Shown here: in pieces, positions 1-8,728 of the stretch
Position numbering within the stretch: position 1 is the first letter of the stretch
Layout: the number at the start of each line of letters is the position of its first letter
NCBI RefSeq assembly: GCF_019801145.1
Contig: NZ_JAHVJQ010000004.1
Location: forward strand, 186,001 to 250,000
From: Leisingera aquaemixtae
GTDB taxonomy: Bacteria; Pseudomonadota; Alphaproteobacteria; Rhodobacterales; Rhodobacteraceae
DNA: 64,000 bases
Direction of reading: 5' to 3'
Made by a program: the position numbers and the translations under genes
Notes under the pieces: generated by a model
Told to the model about the DNA's origin: nothing
Database searches by the model: none
The model's input: only the letters and a program-made list of their open reading frames with translations

Positions 1-424
1 TTCCAGCGACCACGCCGCCATCGAGCTGCGCAAGGCCGTTGCCGCCCATATCCAAGCACAGGGCTGGGAGGTTGAGGACATCGGCCCGCAGACCCCTGAG
101 AGCACCCATTACCCCAAGCATGGTGCCGCCGTGGCGGAGCTGGTGGCCTCTGGCGAGTGCGCGCTGGGCATCGTTCTGTGCGGCACCGGCCAGGGCATCA
201 TGATGGCGGCGAACAAGGTAAAGGGCATCCGCTGCGGTGTCTGCTCCGACACGTTCTCGGCCAAGATGATCCGCGCCCACAACGACGCCAACATGCTGTC
301 GATCGGCGCCCGCGTGGTCGGTGAAGGCCTGGCGCTGGAGATCGTCGATGCCTTCCTGGGCACAGAGTTCGAAGGCGGCCGCCACGGCACCCGCGTTGAC
401 ATGATCAAGGCGCTGGAAGACTGA
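1..424 (+). CDS. rpiB: Ribose-5-phosphate isomerase B, 3' part
   Basis: Catalyses ribose-5-phosphate/ribulose-5-phosphate interconversion in the pentose phosphate pathway. The reading frame enters from the left edge (first full codon at base 2), so the start codon and a few residues are missing; about 140 residues are visible. The beginning reads SSDHAA, the sugar-phosphate binding entry of the RpiB/LacAB family. The LCGTGQG loop carries the family's catalytic Cys, and the later ARVVGEGLALEIV stretch matches the RpiB C-terminal half. It converges on the glycosyltransferase gene, with 42 bp between the stop codons. LacA/LacB subunits are the only realistic alternative and are unlikely outside Firmicutes. 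Confidence 0.93.
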   Translation, partial: SSDHAAIELRKAVAAHIQAQGWEVEDIGPQTPESTHYPKHGAAVAELVASGECALGIVLCGTGQGIMMAANKVKGIRCGVCSDTFSAKMIRAHNDANMLSIGARVVGEGLALEIVDAFLGTEFEGGRHGTRVDMIKALED

Positions 425-466
425 TAGGTTCAGACCCGGCTGTGCCGGCCGGGCGCAGGCCCCAGG

Positions 467-2044
467 TCAGTCCGCAAACAGATAGCGGGTTCCGGCAATC
501 TGCCGGGCCTGTTCCGCGGACAGGCCCAGAAAACCGCTGAGCTGGCCTGCGTTTTCCTCCGGGCTGCTGCTTTCGCGCATCTGGTGGAGCTGGCTGAACC
601 CGGCATCCCGGATGCGGTCCGCCTCATGGTGGATGTCATTGCGGATGGACGGCAGCAGCCGTTCCAGCGCCAGCTGCGGTGTGCGCTCCCCCGCAAGCCC
701 GACCCGGTGCGCGTGTCCGGTCAGGTAGTCCTCGCTGAAGTCGCATTCGATCAGCAGGAAGCGGGTTGTGGACCGGTCCGAGTGGAAATCGTTCATCAGG
801 TCGATGTCGGCAGGGTCCAGGCAGATGATCAGCTGATCGGATCCGTAGTATTCAAACAGCATCCGCACCAGCGCGCGGCGGTGGCGGGTGCGTTTCATCA
901 GCGCAGCCTGGATGCCGCCGAGATCGGGCAGCGGGGTGTCTTCCTCGTTGAACAGGTATTCGATGGCCGGGATATTGGTTGCGTGGCGGACCTTCTCCAG
1001 CAGCCGCTTGGCGACATGCCATTTCTTGCAGATCACGATCAGCAGCTCGCGCTCGCGGCCCAGGGTGCTTTCGGTTTCCCAGAACCGCGGCGCAAAGCGG
1101 CGCCCGATGCGGCCGCGCTGGGACAGGAACTGATACAGGCTGCGCCCCTCGTTGGATATCTGGAAGTCCACGCCGCGCGCCGCGTAGAGCCGCCCCAGCC
1201 GCGACTTCAGCTCCTTGGCGCCCGGGCTGATCTTGCGGGCGAACAGAAAGTCCTGGCTGAGCAGCAGGTCATAGTGGTCGTTGTAGAAATTCACCGGAAT
1301 CCCGTAGTCGGTGAACATCAGAAAGGTGAGGGTCCGGGGCTCGATCTCCGCCTCCGGGATGAGGTGGCGCACAAGGGTTTGAAAGAAGGTTTCATCCGGA
1401 ATCCAGGTGGAGCGGAAGAACCGCACAACGTCGCGGCGCTTGGCGGTGAAGTCCAGGATCCACTCCACCGTGCGGCGGCGTAGGCACCACCATTGGCTGC
1501 CGATCTGCACCTGGATGTCGGAGGGGATTTCGCGCTGCAGCCCCAGCCGCTTCTGCAGCCCGTGGCTCCAGTAAAACAGCTGCTTGTGCTTGCGCTCGTT
1601 GAAGAAGTGCCGGTAGATCAGCCGGTCCTCCTTCATGCCGGTCTTGATCCAGTCGCTTTCGAAGAAATCGAAGCTTTCGATGAAATCCTTGTCGTTCTGG
1701 TCCAGGAAACGGTGGGCATATTCCGCCGTCTTCACCGCCATGCAGTCGCCCGACAGCATGTAGAAATGGGTGGCGCGGGGAAACTCCTCCACCGCGCGCT
1801 GCAGTGCCTGCAGCGTCGCCTGCACCAGGGACCATTCGCCCCAGCCGCATTTGATCCGCTTGTCGGCAAAGGCCACATTCGGATTGCCTGCCAGGTCCTC
1901 ACGGATCTTCCGGTAGTCCTCGTCAGGCGCCCGCCCGTCAAAATGGATCGCCATGCAGTCGCCGGCCGCAGTCAGCTGCTCTGCCTGCTGGATGATCGCC
2001 TCAGGGTCTTTATGGCACAGCAAGATATATGCGATTTTTGCCAT
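467..2044 (-). CDS. GT14 beta-1,6-N-acetylglucosaminyltransferase with DUF5928-type C-terminus
   Basis: Predicted sugar-branching transferase of the core-2/I-branching (GT14) family. The start chosen is the ATG at 2044 (MAKIAYILL), giving 525 residues. A 41-residue upstream extension is open but looks non-coding. Residues about 1-250 form the GT14 domain: LLCHKDPEAI at the N-terminus, the LSGDCMAV segment, GSQWWCL, and the PDETFFQ motif holding the family's candidate catalytic Glu. Residues about 250-525 have no such motifs and correspond to the C-terminal region roseobacter annotations call DUF5928. There is no signal peptide or membrane segment, so it probably acts in the cytoplasm on a lipid-linked or nucleotide-linked acceptor. 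It is divergent from a sulfotransferase (143-bp shared upstream region), which suggests a sulfated glycan; the acceptor is unknown. Confidence 0.82.
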   Translation of the reverse strand: MAKIAYILLCHKDPEAIIQQAEQLTAAGDCMAIHFDGRAPDEDYRKIREDLAGNPNVAFADKRIKCGWGEWSLVQATLQALQRAVEEFPRATHFYMLSGDCMAVKTAEYAHRFLDQNDKDFIESFDFFESDWIKTGMKEDRLIYRHFFNERKHKQLFYWSHGLQKRLGLQREIPSDIQVQIGSQWWCLRRRTVEWILDFTAKRRDVVRFFRSTWIPDETFFQTLVRHLIPEAEIEPRTLTFLMFTDYGIPVNFYNDHYDLLLSQDFLFARKISPGAKELKSRLGRLYAARGVDFQISNEGRSLYQFLSQRGRIGRRFAPRFWETESTLGRERELLIVICKKWHVAKRLLEKVRHATNIPAIEYLFNEEDTPLPDLGGIQAALMKRTRHRRALVRMLFEYYGSDQLIICLDPADIDLMNDFHSDRSTTRFLLIECDFSEDYLTGHAHRVGLAGERTPQLALERLLPSIRNDIHHEADRIRDAGFSQLHQMRESSSPEENAGQLSGFLGLSAEQARQIAGTRYLFAD

Positions 2045-2075
2045 GGGGAGGACGGACTGCCTTGTTCTGCCTGAT

Positions 2076-2138
2076 TGTTTACCTTGATAAGCGCGCCAAG
2101 GGCACGAATAAACCAGATAGTTCCCGTTTCGGTAAACA
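2076..2138. promoter_or_regulatory. Widely spaced dyad in the GT14/sulfotransferase divergent promoter
   Basis: An 8-bp exact inverted repeat, TGTTTACC (2076-2083) and GGTAAACA (2131-2138), lies inside the 143-bp region between the two divergent start codons. The 47-bp spacing is too long for a single dimer site, so each arm may be a half-site or the dyad may be chance. No regulator is encoded next to it. Confidence 0.3.
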
Positions 2139-2187
2139 TATGCAATTAGTGCTGGTACACAGCGCAAGAAGCAAATGAGGGCAGCGG

Positions 2188-3006
2188 ATGGGGTTTCCCG
2201 GCACCTGGATGACGGAAAGTGAAAGTGTGGTCTACCGGGTGGTGCCGAAATGCGCCTGCTCGACGATCGGGCAGATCCTCTATTACTCCGATCACGGGCG
2301 GTTCTATGACGGCGACATCCATGATGCCAAGGACGGCCTGCACAAATGGGCGCTGGAGCACAGCCAGGAGGTGATCACCCGCAATGTGCAAGGGCAGCGG
2401 TCCTATGCCTTCACCTGCGTGCGCAACCCCTATACCCGCATCCTCAGTTCGTTTTTCGACAAGATCTGCGGCATCCAGCGCAACGGGCGGCGCTACCGCG
2501 GCAACCTGGTGCCCAAGCTCGCCTATGAATACGGGATCGAGGTCGGCGGCGACGACGGCAAGCAGGAGTTCGACCAGATCAAGAGCTTTCGCCGTTTCCT
2601 GCTGTTTGCCCGCGACACCATCCGCTGGCGCCGCCCGATGGAGCCGGACATCCACTGGTCGGCGATGTCGGGGCATGTGTCGACCTTCATCCTGAACGGC
2701 GGACGTTACAACAGGATCTTCTGGACCGAGGCCTTCAATGACGGGATGCAAGGGGTGCTGGACGCGATCGAGACGCCGCATCCCGTGGACCTGAAGGCAA
2801 TCCCGCGTTTCAACGAAAGCGAAGGCCACGGCCCCAAGCGCGCCCATCCGGTCGAGGACTATTTCGACGACCTGTCGATGCATTTGGTCTACGAGATCTA
2901 CAAGCGCGATTTCGAGCTGTTCAAATACGATTTCGAGAACCCGGGCAACAAAATGCCGGTGGGGGAAATCGACCTGGACGAGGTCCACGCCAAGTTGGGG
3001 GAGTAG
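2188..3006 (+). CDS. Sulfotransferase family 2 protein
   Basis: 272 residues; predicted PAPS-dependent transfer of sulfate to a carbohydrate. The 5'-phosphosulfate loop is seen at about residues 14-26 (VPKCACSTIGQIL, the Cys-rich variant found in carbohydrate sulfotransferases of the Sulfotransfer_2 family). The 3'-phosphate binding segment is RNPYTRILSSFFDK at about residues 82-95. The start at 2188 has a GAGG motif about 8 bp upstream. It is divergent from the GT14 transferase, so the two probably modify the same polysaccharide or glycolipid. No signal peptide is visible. The gene ends about 20 bp before a repeat-rich intergenic region. The family call is firm; the acceptor is unknown. Confidence 0.85.
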   Translation: MGFPGTWMTESESVVYRVVPKCACSTIGQILYYSDHGRFYDGDIHDAKDGLHKWALEHSQEVITRNVQGQRSYAFTCVRNPYTRILSSFFDKICGIQRNGRRYRGNLVPKLAYEYGIEVGGDDGKQEFDQIKSFRRFLLFARDTIRWRRPMEPDIHWSAMSGHVSTFILNGGRYNRIFWTEAFNDGMQGVLDAIETPHPVDLKAIPRFNESEGHGPKRAHPVEDYFDDLSMHLVYEIYKRDFELFKYDFENPGNKMPVGEIDLDEVHAKLGE

Positions 3007-3027
3007 GCGGGTCCAGACCCAAGAGAA

Positions 3028-3229
3028 GCTCCCGCGCCTTGGCGCTGCATCAGGGACGCAGCACCAAGCCTTGGGCCGGGCGCCGCTGGTGCGGCGCAGC
3101 AAATTCCGTGCAGTTTCTTCTTTGCCGAAAATACTCCCGCCGGAGGCGCGCCGTGCGCCAGCACGGGGCCGCGCACAACGCCGCGTGGCGTGCTGGCATC
3201 AGCCAGCGGGCCATAGCGGGGGCGGGAGG
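3028..3229. repeat. Nested-palindrome intergenic repeat, copy 1
   Basis: Left end CTCCCGC (3029-3035), right end GCGGGAG (3222-3228). Inside are hairpins such as GCGCCGC-TGGT-GCGGCGC (about 3080-3097) and CCGTGC-GCCA-GCACGG. The minus strand reads GCGGCGCCCGGCCCAAGG, the core shared with the other copies. CGCGCCTTGG followed by CAAGCCTTGGGCC is closely matched in copy 6 at 35.7 kb. It lies between convergent genes. Confidence 0.7.
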
Positions 3230-3390
3230 TCTTTGCTGGCGCAGAATTTGCTGAGAAGCGGTTCAGGGCAGGTTTGCCCTGAACGCGCCTTGTCCATGTT
3301 AAAGCACCTGAAACCGCCTCAAGGGCAAGCGGCTGCGCCGCCGCGCTTTGCGCGGCCCTTGACCCGGCCTCAGTCGCGGAGGGCAAAAGA

Positions 3391-3418
3391 AAACCCGCCG
3401 CGTTGAGGCGGCGGGTTT
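3391..3418 (-). terminator. Rho-independent terminator of ilvD
   Basis: Perfect 11-bp stem AAACCCGCCGC/GCGGCGGGTTT around a 6-base loop. On the minus strand it is followed by TTTTCTTTT, so it serves ilvD; it may also stop read-through from the plus strand. Confidence 0.8.
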
Positions 3419-3443
3419 GAAACCAAAGTCAGGCTATTGCGCC

Positions 3444-5288
3444 TCAGTCTTCGTCCGGCAGCGCACGCACGGCGCCCTTGGCGGCGGAGGTGGCGAGCAG
3501 CGCATAGGCCTTCAGCGCCTTGGAGACCTTGCGCTTGCGCGGCTCGGCGGGTTTCCAGCCCTTGGCGTCCTGTTCCTCGCGGCGTGCCGCCAGGTCCTCG
3601 TCGGAGACAGCCAGATGGATCGTGCGGTTGGGGATGTCGATCTCGATGGTGTCGCCCTGGCGCACCAAGCCGATGGTGCCGCCTTCGGCCGCCTCGGGGG
3701 AGACATGGCCGATCGACAGGCCGGAGGTGCCGCCGGAGAAACGACCGTCAGTCAGCAGCGCGCAGGCTTTGCCCAGGCCCTTCGACTTCAGGTAGGAGGT
3801 CGGGTAGAGCATTTCCTGCATGCCCGGACCGCCACGCGGGCCTTCGTAGCGGATCACCACCACGTCGCCTTCCTTGACCTTGCCGGTCAGGATGTCGTTC
3901 ACCGCCGCATCCTGGCTTTCGCAGACATAAGCCGAGCCGGTGAACTTGAGGATGTGTTCATCGACGCCCGCGGTCTTCACGATGCAGCCTTCGCGGGCGA
4001 TGTTGCCGAACAGCACCGCCAGGCCGCCGTCCTGGCTGAAGGCGTGCTCCTTGGCGCGGATCACACCGTTTTCACGGTCGGTGTCCAGCTCTTTGTAGCG
4101 GTTGGCCTGAGAGAAGGCTTGCGTGGTGCGGACGCCGCCGGGGGCGGCCTTGAACAGCTCCTCGGCCTCCGGGTTGTTGGCGACCTTGATGTCCCATTTG
4201 GCAATCGCCTCGCCCATGGTCGAGGAGTGCACGGTGTGGCAGTCGTTGTGCAAGAGCCCTGCGCGGCTCAGCTCGCCCAGGATCGAGAAGATGCCGCCGG
4301 CACGGTGCACGTCCTCCATGTGGACGTTGTGGATGTTCGGAGCGACCTTGCACAGGCAGGGTACCCGGCGGCTGAGGCGGTCCATGTCGGACATGGTAAA
4401 GTCCACCTCGCCCTCATTGGCGATGGCCAGGAGGTGCAGCACGGTGTTGGTGGAGCCGCCCATGGCGATATCGAGGCTCATCGCGTTTTCGAAAGCTTCG
4501 AAAGTAGCGATCTCGCGCGGCAGCAGGCCCTTTTCCTCGTCCTGGTAGTGGCGCTTGGTGATCTCGACGATCTTGCGCCCCGCTTCAAGGAACAGGCCCT
4601 TGCGGTCGGCGTGGGTGGCGAGCGTCGAGCCGTTGCCCGGCAGCGCCAGGCCCAGGGCCTCGGCCAGGCAGTTCATCGAGTTGGCGGTGAACATGCCGGA
4701 GCAGGAGCCGCAGGTCGGGCAGGCGTTTTCCTCGATATGCTTCACCTGCTCGTCGGTGAACTTGTCATCCGCGGCGGCAACCATGGCATCCACCAGGTCG
4801 ATCTTTTTCATGTCCAGATCGGCGATGTCGATCTTGCCTGCTTCCATCGGGCCGCCGGAGACGAAGATCGCCGGGATGTTGAGGCGCATGGCGGCCATCA
4901 GCATCCCCGGAGTGATCTTGTCGCAGTTGGAGATGCAGACCATGGCGTCCGCACAGTGCGCGTTGACCATGTATTCGACGCTGTCGGCGATCACCTCGCG
5001 CGAGGGCAGCGAGTAGAGCATGCCGTCATGGCCCATGGCGATGCCGTCATCCACCGCGATGGTGTTGAACTCCTTGGCGACGCCGCCGGCCGCCTCGACC
5101 TCGCGGGCGACCATCTGGCCCAGGTCCTTGAGATGCACGTGGCCGGGCACGAATTGGGTGAAGGAGTTGACGATGGCGATGATCGGCTTGCCGAAATCAT
5201 CGTCCTTCATGCCGGTGGCGCGCCACAGTCCGCGCGCGCCCGCCATGTTGCGGCCATGGGTGGAGGTTCTGGATCGGTACTTTGGCAT
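3444..5288 (-). CDS. ilvD: Dihydroxy-acid dehydratase
   Basis: Dehydrates 2,3-dihydroxy-isovalerate and 2,3-dihydroxy-3-methylvalerate to the 2-oxo acids that precede valine and isoleucine, using an Fe-S cluster. The start at 5288 (MPKYRSRTS) has AAGGGA upstream and gives 614 residues, the normal length. The family's Fe-S cysteines are visible in [11 protein letters not shown] and in [18 protein letters not shown]. The C-terminal [12 protein letters not shown] segment is diagnostic of the IlvD/Edd family, and the N-terminal [17 protein letters not shown] favours IlvD over phosphogluconate dehydratase. It is a single gene with its own terminator; the other branched-chain genes are not here. 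Confidence 0.97.
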   Translation of the reverse strand: MPKYRSRTSTHGRNMAGARGLWRATGMKDDDFGKPIIAIVNSFTQFVPGHVHLKDLGQMVAREVEAAGGVAKEFNTIAVDDGIAMGHDGMLYSLPSREVIADSVEYMVNAHCADAMVCISNCDKITPGMLMAAMRLNIPAIFVSGGPMEAGKIDIADLDMKKIDLVDAMVAAADDKFTDEQVKHIEENACPTCGSCSGMFTANSMNCLAEALGLALPGNGSTLATHADRKGLFLEAGRKIVEITKRHYQDEEKGLLPREIATFEAFENAMSLDIAMGGSTNTVLHLLAIANEGEVDFTMSDMDRLSRRVPCLCKVAPNIHNVHMEDVHRAGGIFSILGELSRAGLLHNDCHTVHSSTMGEAIAKWDIKVANNPEAEELFKAAPGGVRTTQAFSQANRYKELDTDRENGVIRAKEHAFSQDGGLAVLFGNIAREGCIVKTAGVDEHILKFTGSAYVCESQDAAVNDILTGKVKEGDVVVIRYEGPRGGPGMQEMLYPTSYLKSKGLGKACALLTDGRFSGGTSGLSIGHVSPEAAEGGTIGLVRQGDTIEIDIPNRTIHLAVSDEDLAARREEQDAKGWKPAEPRKRKVSKALKAYALLATSAAKGAVRALPDED

Positions 5289-5421
5289 CAGGCTGGTTCC
5301 CTTAGTCTTTACCCTCAGGGACACGATTTGCGCAACAAAGGCAACCGGCCGGGGGGCTGTTCGGTAATTTTGGCGCAGATTGCGCCGGATTTCAGTGGCG
5401 AAATGTCTCTCGGGCTGTTTC

Positions 5422-6600
5422 TCAGGCGCGGGCGGGGGCAGGTTCGGGGCTTTTCAGCCAGTGATTCACCAGAAGGCCCAGCACCAGCGCCCAGAACGGC
5501 GCGCCGATTCCATAGAAACTGATGCCGGAGACCGTGGTCATGAAGGTAATGAGCGCGGCCTCGCGCCGCTGCGGTTCTGTCAGCGCGGCTGAGAGGCTGT
5601 TGCCGATGGTTGCCAGCAGCGCCAGGCCTGCGACGGTCGCGACCAGCGCCTTGGGGGCGATCAGGAACAGGCTGATCACGGTGGCGCCGCCCAGCCCCAC
5701 CAGGATGTAGAGCAGACCCGTCATCACGCCCGCCAAATAGCGGGTGTCCGGGTTCTCGTCCGCTTCCGGCCCGGCGCAGATGGCAGCGGTGATGGCGGCG
5801 AGGTTGAAGGCAAAGCCGCCGAAGGGCGCGAGCAGCAGTGAGGCCAGGCCGGTGACAGTCAGGCTGGCAGAGACAGGTGTTTCGTAGCCGCAGGCCCGCA
5901 GCGCCACCACGCCGGGCATGTTCTGCGAGGACATGGTGACGATGTAGAGCGGCAGGCCGATGCCGATCAGCACCGGCAGCGAGAAGGCGGGCATCACGAA
6001 TTCCGGGCGGGCGAGCGTCATGTCCAGTGCCGCCAGGCTGCCGAAGGCGCCGGTGGCTGCGCACCAGGCCACACCGGCGGCCAGCACCGCGGGAATACAA
6101 TAGCGGGGGAACAGCTTGCGCCCGGCCAGGAAGGCGAGGCCCATCACCGCCACCAGTGCAGTGTCGGTCTGCAGCGAGGTGAAGGCGGACAGCCCGAACT
6201 GGAACAGAATGCCCGCGAGCATGGCGCTGGCCAGGCTGTCCGGTATCAGGCGGGAGAGGGCGGCGAACCAGCCGGTGAGGCCGGTGAGGGTCAGGAGCAC
6301 CGCGCAGAGAAGGAAGGCGCCCACCGCCTCTGCCAGCGGCACGCCGTTGAGGCTGACTGCCAGCAGCGCTGCGCCCGGCGTCGACCAGGCGGTCAGGATC
6401 GGCATCCGGTAGATCAGCGACAGGATCAGGCAGGTTACGCCCATGCCGAGCCCCAGCACCAGCATCCAGCTGTTGGCCTGGGCCTGGGTGGCGCCGACGG
6501 CCTCGATCGCCTGAAAGATGATGGCAACCGAGCCTGTGTAGCCGACCAGGACGGCCACCGCGCCGGAAACGATATGCGAAAGCTTCAGGTCCTTGAGCAT
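5422..6600 (-). CDS. BenE-family benzoate/H+ symporter-like permease
   Basis: 392 residues, almost entirely hydrophobic, with about 10-12 membrane segments. The opening segment ([17 protein letters not shown]) and the [11 protein letters not shown] segment at about residues 70-80 are typical of the BenE family, whose founding member imports benzoate with protons. No benzoate degradation genes are nearby, so the substrate is unproven. It is divergent from an XRE-cupin regulator across a 104-bp region holding two near-identical palindromic operators, and is probably that regulator's main target. Confidence 0.85.
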   Translation of the reverse strand: MLKDLKLSHIVSGAVAVLVGYTGSVAIIFQAIEAVGATQAQANSWMLVLGLGMGVTCLILSLIYRMPILTAWSTPGAALLAVSLNGVPLAEAVGAFLLCAVLLTLTGLTGWFAALSRLIPDSLASAMLAGILFQFGLSAFTSLQTDTALVAVMGLAFLAGRKLFPRYCIPAVLAAGVAWCAATGAFGSLAALDMTLARPEFVMPAFSLPVLIGIGLPLYIVTMSSQNMPGVVALRACGYETPVSASLTVTGLASLLLAPFGGFAFNLAAITAAICAGPEADENPDTRYLAGVMTGLLYILVGLGGATVISLFLIAPKALVATVAGLALLATIGNSLSAALTEPQRREAALITFMTTVSGISFYGIGAPFWALVLGLLVNHWLKSPEPAPARA

Positions 6601-6637
6601 GCGGGTTTTCCTTGGCGGCCGGGCAGGGTAGGGTGGC

Positions 6638-6679
6638 GTGCGTTATAGCGCACACTACAGTCCGTGCGTTATAGCGCAC
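6638..6679. promoter_or_regulatory. Twin 16-bp operators between benE-like gene and XRE regulator
   Basis: The same 16-mer, GTGCGTTATAGCGCAC, occurs at 6638-6653 and again at 6664-6679, exactly 26 bp apart. Each copy is a near-perfect palindrome (GTGCG/CGCAC arms around TTATAG). The position between divergent genes makes these the likely binding sites of the adjacent XRE-cupin protein, controlling both itself and the carrier. This assignment is inference. Confidence 0.75.
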
Positions 6680-6704
6680 AAGACTTTTCTGACGGGCAGA
6701 GACA

Positions 6705-7265
6705 ATGAGCGATGACGGCATCACCCTGAACCTGCGGGAAATCCGCGCGGCAGCGGGGCTTAGCCTCAGCAAGGCGGCGGAGATCACAGGGGTCAGCAAG
6801 GCGATGCTGGGGCAGATCGAGCGCGGCGAATCAAGCCCGACAATTGCCACCCTTTGGAAGATCGCGAAGGGATTCCACTTGCCGCTGACCGCCCTGCTAG
6901 GAGAGGCCGCACGGCCCGTGAGTGCTGCGACCGGTGTCTATGAGACGGTGCAGTTTCCGGGCAGCATTGGGGTGAAGATCGTCTTTCCGTTTGATCCGCT
7001 GCTGGGGGCAGAGACCTTTCAGGTGACTCTGAAGCCGGGGCAGAGCCACCAGTCGCAGCCGCATGACACCGGTGTGACCGAGGAAGTCTATGTGCTGCAG
7101 GGTTCCATGGAGGTGCTTCGGGATGGCGAATGGGTGGCGCTGGAGCCGGGCCAGGGCCTGCGTTTTGCCGCCGATCAGCCGCATGGCTACCGCAGCCGGG
7201 AGACCGGCGCGGCTTTCCTCAACATGCATCATTACCGGCAGGCGGTTCTGACGCAGCGGGATTGA
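6705..7265 (+). CDS. XRE-family regulator with C-terminal cupin domain
   Basis: 186 residues. Residues about 8-60 form a Cro/C1-type helix-turn-helix (LREIRAAAGLSLSKAAEITG, then VSKAMLGQIERGESSP). Residues about 100-180 form a small cupin barrel (VYVLQGSMEVLRDGEW, with DQPHGYRS), likely the ligand-sensing part. This layout is common in repressors of small-molecule transport or catabolism genes such as PuuR. It is divergent from the BenE-like carrier, and both promoters share the twin operators just upstream, so autoregulation plus carrier control is likely. The inducer is unknown. Confidence 0.9.
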   Translation: MSDDGITLNLREIRAAAGLSLSKAAEITGVSKAMLGQIERGESSPTIATLWKIAKGFHLPLTALLGEAARPVSAATGVYETVQFPGSIGVKIVFPFDPLLGAETFQVTLKPGQSHQSQPHDTGVTEEVYVLQGSMEVLRDGEWVALEPGQGLRFAADQPHGYRSRETGAAFLNMHHYRQAVLTQRD

Positions 7266-7301
7266 TGTGCTTCACTTGTGTATTTTCTCTGGACTGCCTA
7301 C

Positions 7302-7315
7302 CACTTGCGCAAGTG
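7302..7315. promoter_or_regulatory. Perfect 14-bp palindrome upstream of EamA permease
   Basis: CACTTGCGCAAGTG reads identically on both strands and ends 28 bp before the start codon of the permease, where a repressor would block transcription. A related half, CACTTGTG, occurs about 30 bp earlier. The binding protein is unknown. Confidence 0.45.
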
Positions 7316-7343
7316 ATTGAGTTTGCAGGATTTGGAGCCGGGA

Positions 7344-8198
7344 ATGGACACGCTGCGCGGAAGCCTTCTGATGGTGTTGGCCATGGCGGCCTTTGCGCTG
7401 GAGGACATGTTCATCAAATCCGCCGCCGCCAGCCTGCCGGTGGGGCAGATCTTGATCCTGTTCGGGCTTGGCGGCATGGCGATCTTTGCCGCGATGGCGC
7501 GTGCGCAAGGGCACGCTGCGTGGCACCGGGGGTTTGGCACGCGGCCGATGGTGCTGCGCTCTCTGGCGGAGGTGGTCGGGCGGCTGTGCTTCACCCTGGC
7601 GATTGCGCTGACGCCCTTGTCCTCGGCCTCGGCCATTCTGCAGGCGACACCGTTGGTGGTGGCGGCCGGCGCGGTGGTGTTTTTTGGCGAGACCGTCGGC
7701 TGGCGGCGCTGGCTGGCGATTGGCCTGGGATTTGCCGGGGTTCTGCTGATCCTGCGGCCTGGCTTGAGCGGTTTTGAACCGGCCTCGCTGTTTGCGGTGG
7801 CGGGCACTTTGGGGTTTGCGGGCCGTGATCTGGCCACCCGCGCGGCACCCAAAGATATGAGCAACAACCAACTGGGGTTCCTGGGCTTTGCCATGCTGGT
7901 GGTCGCGGGGATCATTGCACTGGGCTGGACCGGCGGCGCGGTCTGGCCGGCCCCGCGCAACTGGCTGGACATTGCCGCCGCCACGGTGATCGGGGTGATT
8001 GCCTATAATGCTTTGTCGGGGGCCATGCGCGCAGGAGAGATCTCCGTCATTGCGCCGTTCCGCTATACCCGGCTGGTCTTTGCCATGGTGCTGGGGGTGC
8101 TGGTGTTCGGCGAAAGCCCGGACGCGCTGACCCTTATCGGCAGCGCGGTGATCGTCGGCAGTGGTGTTTTCACGCTGCTGCGCAGCCGCAAGGCGTAA
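7344..8198 (+). CDS. EamA/DMT-family permease
   Basis: 284 residues with about ten hydrophobic segments in two EamA repeats, the drug/metabolite transporter fold. The start ATG at 7344 (MDTLRGSLLMVL) is preceded by GGAG at 6-bp spacing; a TTG nine codons earlier is in frame but lies next to the palindrome and lacks a ribosome site. Tell-tale DMT segments are the GAVVFFGETVGWRRW stretch near residue 115 and FRYTRLVFAMVLGVLVFGE near residue 240. The substrate cannot be told. It is one of three EamA permeases in this window. Confidence 0.88.
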   Translation: MDTLRGSLLMVLAMAAFALEDMFIKSAAASLPVGQILILFGLGGMAIFAAMARAQGHAAWHRGFGTRPMVLRSLAEVVGRLCFTLAIALTPLSSASAILQATPLVVAAGAVVFFGETVGWRRWLAIGLGFAGVLLILRPGLSGFEPASLFAVAGTLGFAGRDLATRAAPKDMSNNQLGFLGFAMLVVAGIIALGWTGGAVWPAPRNWLDIAAATVIGVIAYNALSGAMRAGEISVIAPFRYTRLVFAMVLGVLVFGESPDALTLIGSAVIVGSGVFTLLRSRKA

Positions 8199-8243
8199 GC
8201 GCCATCTTGCGCCCGCCGCCGCCCGGCCTTACATCTGCCGCCC

Positions 8244-8726
8244 ATGGCCAAGAAGAAGCAGACATCTGACCCGAATTACAAGGTGATCGCCGAGAACCGG
8301 CGGGCACGCTTCGATTACGCAATCGAAAGCGATATCGAATGCGGCATCGTGCTGGAAGGGTCCGAGGTCAAGGCGCTGCGCGGCAATGGCACCAATATCG
8401 CGGACAGCTACGCCGCGGTGGAGAATGGCGAACTGTGGCTGGTGAACTCCTACATCCCGCCCTATGAGCAGGCCAAGGTGTTCAAGCACGAGGAGCGCCG
8501 CCGCCGCAAGCTGCTGGTGTCGCGCAAGGAACTGTCGGATCTGTGGAACCTGACCCAGCGCAAGGGCATGACCCTGGTGCCGCTGGTGATCTATTTCAAC
8601 CACAAGGGCCGCGCCAAGATCAAACTGGGCATCGCAAAGGGCAAGAAGCTGCACGACAAGCGCGAGACCCAGGCCAAGCGCGATTGGGGCCGCCAGAAGC
8701 AGCGGCTGCTGAAGGACGCGCGCTGA
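8244..8726 (+). CDS. smpB: SsrA (tmRNA)-binding protein SmpB
   Basis: Partner of tmRNA in trans-translation; delivers it to stalled ribosomes. 160 residues, the usual length. Visible family motifs: [30 protein letters not shown], the VNSYIPPY segment, and the basic tail ending [20 protein letters not shown] that enters the empty mRNA channel. The tmRNA gene itself is not in this window. The stop is only 2 bp from the stop of the convergent LRR gene, with no terminator hairpin between. Confidence 0.97.
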   Translation: MAKKKQTSDPNYKVIAENRRARFDYAIESDIECGIVLEGSEVKALRGNGTNIADSYAAVENGELWLVNSYIPPYEQAKVFKHEERRRRKLLVSRKELSDLWNLTQRKGMTLVPLVIYFNHKGRAKIKLGIAKGKKLHDKRETQAKRDWGRQKQRLLKDAR

Positions 8727-8728
8727 CC

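Larger units (their letters stand above)
3007..3443. other. 437-bp non-coding junction between convergent genes
   Basis: The longest gene-free stretch of the window. It contains a large palindromic repeat element (3028-3229), an AAATACTC-type motif inside it (3121-3140), and the ilvD terminator (3391-3418). Short open frames here overlap hairpins and have no convincing ribosome binding sites, so I call no gene. Confidence 0.8.

Noticed and set aside
584-1483. 299-residue open frame opposite the GT14 gene
   Set aside because: Antisense shadow; the GT14 frame has clear family motifs and this one has none.
3417-5522. 701-residue open frame opposite ilvD
   Set aside because: It is a shadow of ilvD on the other strand; composition is His/Val/Leu-rich as expected from antisense of a GC-rich gene and there is no ribosome site.
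5315-6850. 511-residue open frame overlapping the BenE-like gene and the XRE gene
   Set aside because: Same strand, different frame from the carrier; rich in Arg/Gly with no membrane segments, so a composition artefact.
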